In this document: piece after piece, positions 1-5,679 of the stretch | Position numbering within the stretch: position 1 is the first letter of the stretch | How the letters are laid out: every line of letters starts with the position of its first letter | Assembly: GCA_035649575.1 (NCBI GenBank) | Contig: DASRJH010000002.1 | Span: forward strand, 1-5,679 | DNA length: 5,679 bases | Direction: 5' to 3' | Origin: DASVAL01 sp035649575 | GTDB taxonomy: Bacteria > Planctomycetota > UBA1135 > UBA2386 | The notes under the pieces: generated by a model | Told to the model about the DNA's origin: nothing | What the model saw: the letters and a program-made list of their open reading frames with translations, nothing else | Databases searched by the model: none | Made by a program: the position numbers and the translations under genes

Positions 1-2
1 CG

Positions 3-1013
3 ATGCCCAACGTGTTCGTCAGCTTGATCGAGCCCGGGCAGAAGCGGCGGCAGTCCGTGGTCAACGGCAAGGACGGGCGCTTCCGTTTCGTGCGGCTGCA
101 GAAGAAGGCCTACGACGTGTCGGTGCAGCTGTGGTCGCCGCCGAAGGGCGCAGCACCCGTAGAGGCGCGCGAGGTGTGGCCCGACACGGGCGAGCTCGAG
201 CTCACAGCCGCGTTCGATTCCCCGAAGAAGCAGGCGAAGGGATCGGTGCGAGGCACCGTGTCGGACGCAGCGGGTCGGCTCGATAGCCCCGGGGCGCTGG
301 CCGTGATCCTCGCGATGAACCACCGCTCGTGGACGACGGATGCGAACCTCGAGGGCGCGCAGTTCCACTTCGAGGACATCGAGCCCGGCAGCGTGCAGGT
401 CGTCGTGATGAACGGCGACGACCCGATCCTGGTCGGGCCGTGGTTCGAACTGCAGCCGGCGGAGCACAAGGACGTCGGCACGCTCGTCACGGAGCCGGGT
501 GGCAAGCTGCTGCTGAATCTCGTGCGTCAACCGGGCACCGAAGCGCTCGAGCCGGGGTTCTCCTTCTTGCTTGCAGGCGCGATGCACCCCCGCAGGGTGA
601 CGGCCGGAAAGGGCGTGACGGAACTCGCGATCGACAACCTCTGCGTGGGTGAGCATCGCATCACCGCCTACAGCAAGGGCATGGCCTCGATCCGCAGCAA
701 GTGCACGATCGTCGCGGGCGGCGAAGCGCGTGCTTCGATCGAACTGCGGGCGGCGGCATCGCGCGAGATCGTCGTCGAGTACGCCCCGGACCAGCGCGTG
801 ACGCACATCCGCGTACAGGTGGCAAACGGCGCCGAAGTCTACGACTTCGCCCAGGCGGGCATGCTCGATCGGCCCTACCGCCAGAAGCTGCAACTGCCGC
901 TCGGTCGCTTCACTTTCCTCGTCGAGACCGAGGGTGGCGGCGTGGCGCAGCGCGAATTCGAGATGACCTCGCTGGCCGAGGACCAGCCGCCGGTCGTGCT
1001 GCAGGCGAAGTGA
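3..1013 (+). CDS. Carboxypeptidase-regulatory-like multi-domain protein, 5' end outside window
   Basis: The open frame enters from the left edge and ends at TGA 1011-1013, so the ATG at 3 is probably internal: the protein opens in the middle of a beta-sandwich unit rather than with a signal peptide. Residues 1-70 carry the pattern of a carboxypeptidase regulatory-like domain, with a variable strand and then GKDGRFRF at 22-29, resembling the TDxxGxFxF turn of that family. A second unit starts near residue 80 (GSVRGTVSDAAG), a third near 165 and a fourth near 250. All are rich in alternating hydrophobic strands, and no catalytic motif is visible. Such repeats usually serve as structural or adhesive modules of secreted or surface proteins; that role is inferred from the family. 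Its end is convergent with the minus-strand fragment at 1075, and I see no clear terminator hairpin between them. The protein frame is sound; the function is unknown. Confidence 0.85.
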   Translation: MPNVFVSLIEPGQKRRQSVVNGKDGRFRFVRLQKKAYDVSVQLWSPPKGAAPVEAREVWPDTGELELTAAFDSPKKQAKGSVRGTVSDAAGRLDSPGALAVILAMNHRSWTTDANLEGAQFHFEDIEPGSVQVVVMNGDDPILVGPWFELQPAEHKDVGTLVTEPGGKLLLNLVRQPGTEALEPGFSFLLAGAMHPRRVTAGKGVTELAIDNLCVGEHRITAYSKGMASIRSKCTIVAGGEARASIELRAAASREIVVEYAPDQRVTHIRVQVANGAEVYDFAQAGMLDRPYRQKLQLPLGRFTFLVETEGGGVAQREFEMTSLAEDQPPVVLQAK

Positions 1014-1074
1014 GCGCTACCTGGTGCAGAGCCAGACGCGGAACGCTTCTTCGATTCGCCTCGTGCGACCGGCG

Positions 1075-1254
1075 TCAGTAGCCGCCGAGCGTCAGCTGCA
1101 GACCGTTGCCGCCGGTCACCGCGAGCAAGCCGCCTGCCGGCGAGAACTCGAGCGGCAGCACCTGGTGGTAGATCAGCATGCCCGCCAGCCCGGGCGTGTT
1201 CGGAATGCGGCCCTGCTGCTTCTGTTCGGAGTCCGAGATCGAAGTGCGCAGCAC
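1075..1254 (-). pseudogene. Orphan C-terminal domain fragment of a secreted protein, possible gene remnant
   Basis: Reading leftward from about 1287 to the TGA at 1077-1075, one frame gives protein-like sequence ending in IPNTPGLAGMLIYHQ, then LEFSPAGG, then NGLQLTLGGY. From memory of the family, this matches the short conserved tail at the C-terminus of many planctomycete extracellular proteins (pattern IPN-x-P-x-L-x-G ... Y-x-Q ... NG-x-x-x-T-x-G). A whole such protein would need hundreds of residues upstream, but here that frame runs straight into topA, where it is only a shadow. The listed coordinates use a GTG at 1254-1252 (59 residues) preceded by AGGG seven bases upstream. The protein-like character extends a little further, to about 1287, without an obvious start. 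The best reading is a decayed or truncated gene whose body was lost. A genuine tiny gene, or expression by frameshift from topA, is less likely. Confidence 0.45.
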
Positions 1255-1310
1255 CAGACGACCCTGGAACTCCGACTGCGGTGAGGGTGCTGCGTCCGGC
1301 CGCCGCGCGC

Positions 1311-4007
1311 CTACTTGCTCTTCGCGGTCGCGGTCCGCTTCGCCGAACGCCGCGCGCGCTTCTTGGCCGGCCCCTTCGCTTCGCGCGCCTTCAGCAGATC
1401 GATCGCGCGCGCGAGCGTGAGCTCGTCGGGATTCTCGTCGCGGTTCAGCGACGCGTTCGTCGTGCCGTCCGTCACGTACGGACCATACCGCCCGTCGAGC
1501 AGCCGGATCGCGGCCTTGGTCTCGGGGTGCTCGCCCATCTCGCGGCGCGCCTTCTGCGGCGCCGCACTCCGCATGCCGCGACGCGTCTTCGGCTGCGCGA
1601 ACAGCGCGAGCGCTTGCGCCATGTCGATCGTGAGCGGCGTCACGCCGGCCGGAATGCTGCGCGTGTCCTTGCCCCACTTCAGATACGGACCGTAGCGGCC
1701 GTTCGCGGCGAGGATCGGTTCTTCCTGGTCGCTGTCGGGCGGCTTCTGCGTGCCGACCGTCCTCGGCAGCGCGAGCGTCGCCAACGCATCCTGCAGCGTC
1801 ACGGTCTCGAGCTCCATGCCCGCGAGCAGCGATGCCATCTTCGGCTTGTCCCCCTTCTTGCCGCCGACCGCCTCGCCGAGCTGGAAGTAGGGACCGAAGC
1901 GCCCGACCTTCACGAACACCGGCATGCCCGTCGCCTCGTCGGTGCCCAGCACCTTCGGCCCGTCGCCGCCCTTCTGCAGCAGCTCGATCGCCTTGCCCAA
2001 CGTCATCTCGTCGGGCGGCATCTCGTCGGGCACGCTCGTCCTCTTGTCGCCGCACGACAGGAACGGGCCGTAGCGGCCGACGCGGACCTCGACGAGCTCG
2101 CCGTTCTCGTTCGTGCCGAGCGGGATCGAGCAGACCTTGCGCGGGTCGATGTCGCCCTCGACGTTCTCGACGCGCGCGCGAAGCCCCGGATTGCCGCCCT
2201 TCTTGCGGTCGCCGAGGAAGAAGGCCTTCAGGTAGTCGAGCCGCCGCGCGCGGCCGTTGCTGATCTCGTCGAGGTCGTCCTCCATCTTGGCCGTGAACTG
2301 ATAGTCGACGAGATACGCGAGGTGCGATGCGAGCAGGTCGACGACCGCGAACGCCGTGAAAGTCGGCACGAGCGCCGAAGCGCGTTTCCACACGTATTCG
2401 CGCCGCACGATCGTCTCGATGATCGCCGCGTAGGTCGATGGGCGGCCGATGCCGCGCGCCTCGAGCTCCTTGATGAGGCTCGCCTCGGTGATGCGCGGCG
2501 GCGGCTGCGTCGTATGGCCCGCGGGCTTCATCTCGCGCGGGCTCGCCTGCTGGCCAACCGCGAGGTTCGGCAACACGCGTTCGGCGTCGGCGAGCTCGGT
2601 CTCGGCCTCTTCGAGGTCCTCGACGTAGGCGAGTCGGTAGCCCGGGAAGTCGATCGTCTTGCCCGTGGCCGTGAACTTCGCGTCGCCGTGCCGCTGCGTC
2701 GGCATCGTGAGCGTCATCGTCGTGCGCTGGCCCCTCGCGTCCTTCATCTGGCACGCGACCGTGCGGCGCCAGATCAGCTCGTAGACGCGACGCTCGTCCT
2801 CGCCGACGTCGCCCGAGATCGCCTGCGGGTTCGCGAACTCGCTGCCCGCGGGGCGGATCGCTTCGTGCGCTTCCTGCGCGTTCTTGACCTTGGTCTGATA
2901 CTGGCGCGGCGCGTCGGGCAGGTATTGCGCGCCGAACTCGCGCGCGATCAGCGACCGCGCGGCTTCGATCGCCTGGGAGCTGAGCACGGTCGAGTCCGTG
3001 CGCATGTAGGTGATCAGGCCGTTCTCGTAGAGGCGCTGCGCGGCGCGCATCGTGCGCTGGGCCGCGAACCGCAGCTTGCGCGCGGCTTCCTGTTGCAGCG
3101 TCGACGTCGTGAACGGCGCATACGGCCTTTCGGTGTAGGGCTTCTGCTCGACGTCGGTGACGGTCGCCTTCTCCGTGGCGAGCTCGGTTGCGAGTTCGAG
3201 TGCCTGCTGCTGGCCCAGCACGAAGAAGCCGCGGGCGGTGGACTCGGTGCTCTGCTTCAGCTTGCCCGTGTCGGGGTCGAAGTCGCGGCCCGTCGCGACG
3301 CGCTGGTCGCCGAGCGCCTGCAGGCTCGCCGTGAACGGCGTTGTTTCGTCGCCCGTGCCCGCGAGCACGGCCTCGAGACTCCAATACTCGGCCGGCACGA
3401 ACCGCATGCGTTCGCGTTCGCGTTCGACGATGAGCCGCACGGCCACGCTCTGCACGCGGCCGGCCGACAGGCGCGGGCGCACCTTCTTCCACAACAGCGG
3501 CGACACCGTGTAGCCGTAGAGGCGGTCGACGATGCGCCGCGTCTCCTGCGCCTCGACGAGGTCCATGTCGATCTTGCGCGGCGTCTGCAGCGCTTCGAGG
3601 ATCGCGGCCTTCGTGATCTCGTGGAACACGAGCCGCTTCGTCTCGCACTTCGGTTGCAGCTCCTGCACGAGGTGCCAGGAGATCGACTCGCCTTCGCGGT
3701 CTTCATCGGTCGCGAGGAAGAGCACGGGCGCGTCCTTCAACATGCCCTTGAGCTTCTTCAGGTGGTCGCGCTTGTCGGAGGGCACCACGTAGAGCGCCTT
3801 GAAGTCGTGCTCGACGTCGATGCCGAGCTTGGCCCACTTCTCCTTCTTGAGTTGTGGGGGCACCTCGCTCGCGTCGCTCGGCAGATCGCGGATGTGGCCG
3901 ATGCTGGCCTCGATCCGGTAGCCCGAGCCGAGGAACTTGCCGATCGTGCGCGCCTTGGCGGGCGACTCGACGATGACGAGCGGGGTGCCTTTCTGCTTCT
4001 GGGCCAT
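1311..4007 (-). CDS. topA: DNA topoisomerase I (type IA)
   Basis: This enzyme relaxes negatively supercoiled DNA by cutting one strand through a 5'-phosphotyrosine and passing the other through; it is cytoplasmic and housekeeping. The 898-residue frame starts MAQKQKGTPLVIVESPAKA, the classic opening with the Toprim glutamate at E14. The Toprim acidic triad lies in TDEDREGE (D101, D103, E105). SAGRVQSVAVRLIVERE is at 181-197, the catalytic tyrosine is Y334 in GLITYMRTDS with R336 beside it, and HEAIRPA lies near 380. After the core there are four C-terminal repeats of the GRYGP type near residues 643, 702, 770 and 838. The protein ends in a Lys/Arg/Ala-rich tail (about 874-898). No tetracysteine zinc fingers are present, unlike E. 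coli TopA. Length and layout resemble actinobacterial-type TopA, with repeats plus a basic tail. The start fits the family alignment; a weak AAAGGG lies 14 bases upstream. The gene looks intact. Confidence 0.98.
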   Translation of the reverse strand: MAQKQKGTPLVIVESPAKARTIGKFLGSGYRIEASIGHIRDLPSDASEVPPQLKKEKWAKLGIDVEHDFKALYVVPSDKRDHLKKLKGMLKDAPVLFLATDEDREGESISWHLVQELQPKCETKRLVFHEITKAAILEALQTPRKIDMDLVEAQETRRIVDRLYGYTVSPLLWKKVRPRLSAGRVQSVAVRLIVERERERMRFVPAEYWSLEAVLAGTGDETTPFTASLQALGDQRVATGRDFDPDTGKLKQSTESTARGFFVLGQQQALELATELATEKATVTDVEQKPYTERPYAPFTTSTLQQEAARKLRFAAQRTMRAAQRLYENGLITYMRTDSTVLSSQAIEAARSLIAREFGAQYLPDAPRQYQTKVKNAQEAHEAIRPAGSEFANPQAISGDVGEDERRVYELIWRRTVACQMKDARGQRTTMTLTMPTQRHGDAKFTATGKTIDFPGYRLAYVEDLEEAETELADAERVLPNLAVGQQASPREMKPAGHTTQPPPRITEASLIKELEARGIGRPSTYAAIIETIVRREYVWKRASALVPTFTAFAVVDLLASHLAYLVDYQFTAKMEDDLDEISNGRARRLDYLKAFFLGDRKKGGNPGLRARVENVEGDIDPRKVCSIPLGTNENGELVEVRVGRYGPFLSCGDKRTSVPDEMPPDEMTLGKAIELLQKGGDGPKVLGTDEATGMPVFVKVGRFGPYFQLGEAVGGKKGDKPKMASLLAGMELETVTLQDALATLALPRTVGTQKPPDSDQEEPILAANGRYGPYLKWGKDTRSIPAGVTPLTIDMAQALALFAQPKTRRGMRSAAPQKARREMGEHPETKAAIRLLDGRYGPYVTDGTTNASLNRDENPDELTLARAIDLLKAREAKGPAKKRARRSAKRTATAKSK

Positions 4008-4022
4008 GCGGTGCGTGGACGC

Positions 4023-4052
4023 CCTTTAGGGGTGATGGGAACGGGCTGTCAA
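4023..4052 (-). promoter_or_regulatory. topA: Candidate topA promoter
   Basis: On the minus strand a perfect -35 hexamer TTGACA (4052-4047) is followed, after 18 bases, by a poor -10 candidate TAAAGG (4028-4023, 3 of 6 matches to TATAAT). Transcription from it would begin about 10 bases before the topA ATG, giving a very short leader. The -35 match is striking, the -10 is weak, and the sigma factor preference of this organism is unknown. Confidence 0.3.
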
Positions 4053-4482
4053 GCATCTCGGCTGGCGGAACCTCCGGTCTGAAGGAAAGTTCCCCGCCGG
4101 AAGAGGCCTGAGCGGAGTTGCAAGTCGCGACGATCGAGGCGGGCGGTCCTGCGCGAAAAAGAGCGATCGGATGCAACCGCGAGCGGTCTTCCGGCACAGC
4201 TGCGCGTGGGCAACCTCCCGAGCTGCTTCACGTCGTTCGCCGGACCCGGCGCATCCTGCTCTGCAGCCGAAGGACCGAACCACTCTCTGTCGGGTGGCTC
4301 GTGCGCTTCGTCACTGCCGCCTCGCCGGTGGCAGGCGCGGTTGCCCGAAGGGGTCACGCCCGCACCATGCGAGGCCTGCCCTCACTGCGAACCCAGAGCC
4401 TACAAGAGTGCGAATGGAAGCCTGCGGAGTCTGCGGTGTTCGGCGGCGCTGGCGCCAAGGCGCCTGGCCCTCGGAGGAGTTC
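4053..4482. other. Spacer with no convincing gene
   Basis: Several frames are open here on both strands, but their translations are Arg/Ser/Ala/Pro-rich, show no domain pattern and overlap each other, as expected from GC-rich non-coding DNA. The longest plausible candidate is a GTG-started 112-residue plus-strand frame at 4206-4544 whose stop TAG falls inside the GTTAGCC core at 4540-4546; I do not recognise it. A small hairpin (CTGCCGCC 4314-4321 with GGTGGCAG 4327-4334, including one G-T pair) sits five bases before a GTTGCCC at 4340-4346. The stretch also carries one copy of the core-like repeat listed separately. It may be degraded cassette material. Confidence 0.5.
4232..4246 (+). repeat. 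Core-like direct repeat, copy 1
   Basis: GTCGTTCGCCGGACC is identical to the sequence at 4537-4551 at 14 of 15 positions (C in place of A). It contains GTTCGCC at 4235-4241, a possible degenerate integron core site. The complement of that heptamer, GGCGAAC, differs at one base from AGCGAAC at 4483-4489, which would be the matching inverse core of a 305-base unit ending at 4540. Confidence 0.5.
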
Positions 4483-4546
4483 AGCGAACAGCAACTGGCA
4501 ACTTGACGGGCTTGGCCCTCTCATGGAAGCGTCAAAGTCGTTAGCC
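4483..4546 (+). repeat. Candidate attC-like site A (left boundary of cassette)
   Basis: This 64-base element runs from AGCGAAC (4483-4489) to GTTAGCC (4540-4546). The right box fits the integron core consensus GTTRRRY except at one position, and the two boxes pair at 5 of 7 positions. Between them ACTTGACG (4501-4508) pairs with CGTCAAAGT (4530-4538) leaving one bulged A, and CTT (4511-4513) extends the stem with AAG (4527-4529) past a bulged GG. An imperfect stem with extrahelical bases between two core boxes is the attC plan, and about 60 bases is a common attC length. The left box is poor, so this could be coincidence. Confidence 0.35.
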
Positions 4547-4551
4547 GGACC
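4537..4551 (+). repeat. Core-like direct repeat, copy 2
   Basis: GTCGTTAGCCGGACC matches the copy at 4232-4246 at 14 of 15 bases. The conserved part is the core GTTNGCC plus four bases to each side or more. Repetition of a core with its flank is expected at successive cassette junctions or after a duplication. Confidence 0.5.
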
Positions 4552-5021
4552 GGACCAGGGTGAAGGAACTTGCTCCTACGTGAGTGCGCATGGCTGCTGC
4601 TCGGCGGCTTCTGCTGGTGGCGCCTGTGCCCTGCTGCGCTCGGTCGCATTCGTCGATGGATCGGATTCGCGATCTGTGCTGTTGTCTTCTTGCTGCCAGT
4701 CGCGTGGATGGAAGGCCGATGGCTCCACTGGTGGTGGCTGCAGCCATGCATCGGGGAGCCTCTCGACGCTGTCGTGAGCAGGTTGGGTGCCGCGAGGCGA
4801 GCCGAGAATGGTCAGTGGGTGATTGCCTACGCGGCTCCGTACTACTGGATCATTCCGCAGTTCGGGATGATCAGGATCTCAATCGATTCCGCCAGGCGGG
4901 TTGAGTCCTGGGACGTCACTTGGAGGTAGTATGGCCGGCTAACAAGCCGCAGCAGGCGGCGAGCCGCGACCAACGCAACCGCGAGATCAAGACCACTCGC
5001 ACGCGGCTCGCGCCTGTGATG
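4541..5021 (+). mobile_element. Candidate solitary integron gene cassette
   Basis: The unit begins inside GTTAGCC (4540-4546), carries one gene (4570-4929) that nearly fills it in the sense direction, and ends with an attC-like fold whose first box is GGCTAAC (4937-4943). In integrons the first attC box of a cassette is complementary to the cassette's own 5' core, because the two come together in the excised circle. Here the complement is exact over 7 bases. The short leader and the stop codon seven bases before the first box also fit cassette layout. Against the call: no integrase in the window, and the right-hand core (GTTGCCC) departs from GTTRRRY at two positions. It may be an inactive cassette or a chance arrangement. 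Confidence 0.42.
4570..4929 (+). CDS. Small membrane protein with BamE/SmpA-like C-terminal pattern
   Basis: This 119-residue protein begins at TTG 4570, the first possible start after an in-frame TGA at 4561-4563. AAGGA sits just two bases before it and GGGTGA about seven bases before it, so the ribosome site is irregular. The N-terminus is hydrophobic (about 7-20), followed by RIRRW and a clear membrane segment at about 30-46, then an aromatic stretch WLHWWWLQP. Residues 60-118 read IGEPLDAVVSRLGAARR, a gap, QWVIAY, IPQFGMIRISID and RRVESWDV. This is helix then strands with LG and a strand-Asp-Val ending, as in BamE/SmpA-type domains that pack at membranes. The domain assignment is by eye and unproven. 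No catalytic residues are evident. Unlike the rejected frames nearby, its composition is protein-like. It is bounded on both sides by core-like boxes, suggesting a cassette gene. Function unknown. Confidence 0.7.
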   Translation: MLLRECAWLLLGGFCWWRLCPAALGRIRRWIGFAICAVVFLLPVAWMEGRWLHWWWLQPCIGEPLDAVVSRLGAARRAENGQWVIAYAAPYYWIIPQFGMIRISIDSARRVESWDVTWR

Positions 5022-5027
5022 TTGCCC
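4937..5027 (+). repeat. Candidate attC-like site B with long bulged hairpin
   Basis: GGCTAAC (4937-4943) and GTTGCCC (5021-5027) can pair at six of seven positions, counting one G-T pair. Between them 4953-4968 pairs with 5002-5016 in a 15-bp stem interrupted only by a single unpaired G at 4958, enclosing a 33-base loop (4969-5001). The stretch after the first box, AAGCCGC, resembles the start of many attC left arms. Paired outer boxes, a stem with an extrahelical base and a size of 91 bases are all features of attC sites. As an alternative, the stem is not followed by a T tract, so it is not a typical intrinsic terminator. Confidence 0.45.
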
Positions 5028-5090
5028 CAAGACGCAGCTTGAAAGACCTACCTGAGCGAGTTTCATGAAGCGTGCGACCGGCTGTGTTTG

Positions 5091-5120
5091 TTGTCATTGG
5101 TGCGTCCGCGAGACTAGATT
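5091..5120 (+). promoter_or_regulatory. Candidate promoter of the methyltransferase gene
   Basis: TTGTCA (5091-5096, 5 of 6 to TTGACA) and TAGATT (5115-5120, 4 of 6 to TATAAT) are separated by 18 bases. A start of transcription about seven bases on, near 5127, would leave only about four bases before the ATG at 5131. That agrees with the absence of any Shine-Dalgarno sequence there and suggests a nearly leaderless mRNA. Confidence 0.45.
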
Positions 5121-5130
5121 GTGCCGCTGA

Positions 5131-5679
5131 ATGAAAGGCAATCGCGCCCCCAACTACGGCATCGACGCGCCGCTGGCGGTGCGCAATCTGCTCATCATAG
5201 CGGCGCTGGGAGTGATCTCGCTGATCACGCTGCTGCTCGGCACGTGGTCAAGGCAAAACCTCATCGCGGTGATCGCGTGGCCATTGATCTGGGCCGGCCT
5301 GAGCGGCGGCGCGATGGGCTTGTGGATGATTTACGACAGCAAGATCGGCAAGGTGCGCGAGCGCGAACAGTATCTCGACAAGATTGCCTGGCGGGGTGAT
5401 GAGCGCGTGCTGGATGTGGGGTGCGGACTCGGATTGTTTCTGATCGGCGCCGCCAAGCGGCTCTCAACCGGCCGCGCGGTCGGGATCGACAAATGGCAGC
5501 AAGAAGATCTCAGCGGCAACAACGCAGCGGGGACACTCAACAACGCGATGATCGAAGGCGTGGCCGACAAGGTCGAGGTGCACAGCGGTGATGCTCGCAA
5601 GCTGCCTTTCGCCGACGCGAGCTTCAACGTCGTCCTCTCGAGCATGGCGTTGCACAACATCTACAACGCCGGCGAGCGG
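5131..5679 (+). CDS. Membrane-anchored class I SAM-dependent methyltransferase, 3' end outside window
   Basis: The frame starts at ATG 5131, immediately after an in-frame TGA (5128-5130), and stays open for 183 codons to the window edge. Residues about 19-37 and 43-67 are hydrophobic and should form two membrane helices, placing the catalytic domain at the membrane. The Rossmann-type methyltransferase domain follows. Motif I is VLDVGCGLGLFL at 93-104, the acidic end of strand 2 is GID at 118-120, GDARKLPF at 153-160 is the adenine-side motif, and FNVVLSSMALHNI at 165-177 is the strand-4 motif. This matches the broad Methyltransf_11/25 group that methylates small molecules or lipids; the substrate cannot be told. 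The C-terminal part of the domain lies beyond the window. No ribosome site is visible, but a suitable promoter lies just upstream. Its start lies 104 bases after the putative attC-like site B, so it could itself be in a further cassette or be the ordinary chromosomal neighbour. Confidence 0.92.
   Translation, partial: MKGNRAPNYGIDAPLAVRNLLIIAALGVISLITLLLGTWSRQNLIAVIAWPLIWAGLSGGAMGLWMIYDSKIGKVREREQYLDKIAWRGDERVLDVGCGLGLFLIGAAKRLSTGRAVGIDKWQQEDLSGNNAAGTLNNAMIEGVADKVEVHSGDARKLPFADASFNVVLSSMALHNIYNAGER

Noticed and set aside
1014..1074. Possible bidirectional terminator between the convergent genes
   Set aside because: No stem of useful length and no T or A tract could be found.
1288..3648. A long minus-strand frame overlapping topA that leads into the fragment at 1075
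   Set aside because: Within topA it is an Arg/Ala/Gly-rich shadow in another codon position; only its last 60-70 residues beyond the topA stop look like protein.
1281..4082. A 933-codon plus-strand open frame across the whole of topA
   Set aside because: It is antisense to a clearly real topA, its translation is Arg/Leu/Ala-rich with no domain pattern, and long antisense frames are common opposite strongly codon-biased high-GC genes.
4451..4464. GGCGCC-AA-GGCGCC inverted repeat
   Set aside because: The two halves are each self-complementary and only two bases separate them, so a hairpin is sterically poor; no T tract follows and chance occurrence is easy in GC-rich DNA.
4118..4777. A 219-codon plus-strand frame spanning the spacer and part of the small membrane-protein gene
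   Set aside because: It overlaps the better-supported frame at 4570-4929, has low-complexity composition and shows no recognisable domain.
5060..5096. GTTT/GTTG-type heptamers as alternative right core boxes for the cassette, helped by similarity of TCATGAAGCGT here to TCATGGAAGCGT at 4522
   Set aside because: They would make the attC-like site about 160 bases with no continuous stem, whereas GTTGCCC at 5021 lies beside the long hairpin and pairs with GGCTAAC at six of seven positions.
5121..5399. A GTG-started plus-strand frame of 92 codons
   Set aside because: It overlaps the methyltransferase in another frame, and its translation is Arg/Ala/His-rich shadow sequence, while the frame from 5131 carries clear methyltransferase motifs.

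Overview
This is a high-GC bacterial window with three recognisable protein-coding blocks and one unusual spacer region. The organism cannot be fixed from the window. Two things point weakly to Planctomycetota or another bacterium rich in large secreted proteins. One is the short minus-strand segment beside topA, which reads like the conserved C-terminal tail of planctomycete extracellular proteins. The other is the carboxypeptidase-regulatory-like repeat protein at the left edge. Zinc-finger-less TopA proteins with a basic tail also occur in actinobacteria and other groups, so this lineage call is inference.

Layout. Positions 1-1013 (+) hold the C-terminal part of a multi-domain beta-sandwich protein that enters from the left. 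Positions 1075 to about 1287 (-) hold an apparently orphaned C-terminal domain fragment, convergent with it and lying just downstream of topA. Positions 1311-4007 (-) hold topA, a complete DNA topoisomerase I of 898 residues. Positions 4008-4540 have no convincing gene. Positions 4570-4929 (+) encode a small membrane protein with a BamE/SmpA-like C-terminal pattern. Positions 5131-5679 (+) encode the first 183 residues of a membrane-anchored class I SAM methyltransferase that runs off the right edge.

The most interesting structure is between topA and the methyltransferase. The small membrane-protein gene is bounded like an integron gene cassette. A GTTAGCC core lies 23 bases before its TTG start. 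A GGCTAAC box, the exact complement of that core, lies 7 bases after its stop. The box is followed by a long hairpin with a single bulged G and then a GTTGCCC box, which is the architecture of an attC recombination site. A near-copy of the left core with its flank (GTCGTT[C/A]GCCGGACC, 14 of 15 identical) lies 305 bases further left. No integrase is present in the window, so this is a candidate degenerate or solitary cassette, not a proven integron.

Working together: topA is a housekeeping gene and appears unlinked in function to its neighbours. The methyltransferase has a good candidate promoter placed so that its mRNA would be almost leaderless, which fits its lack of a Shine-Dalgarno sequence. 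No shared pathway among the genes can be shown from this window.
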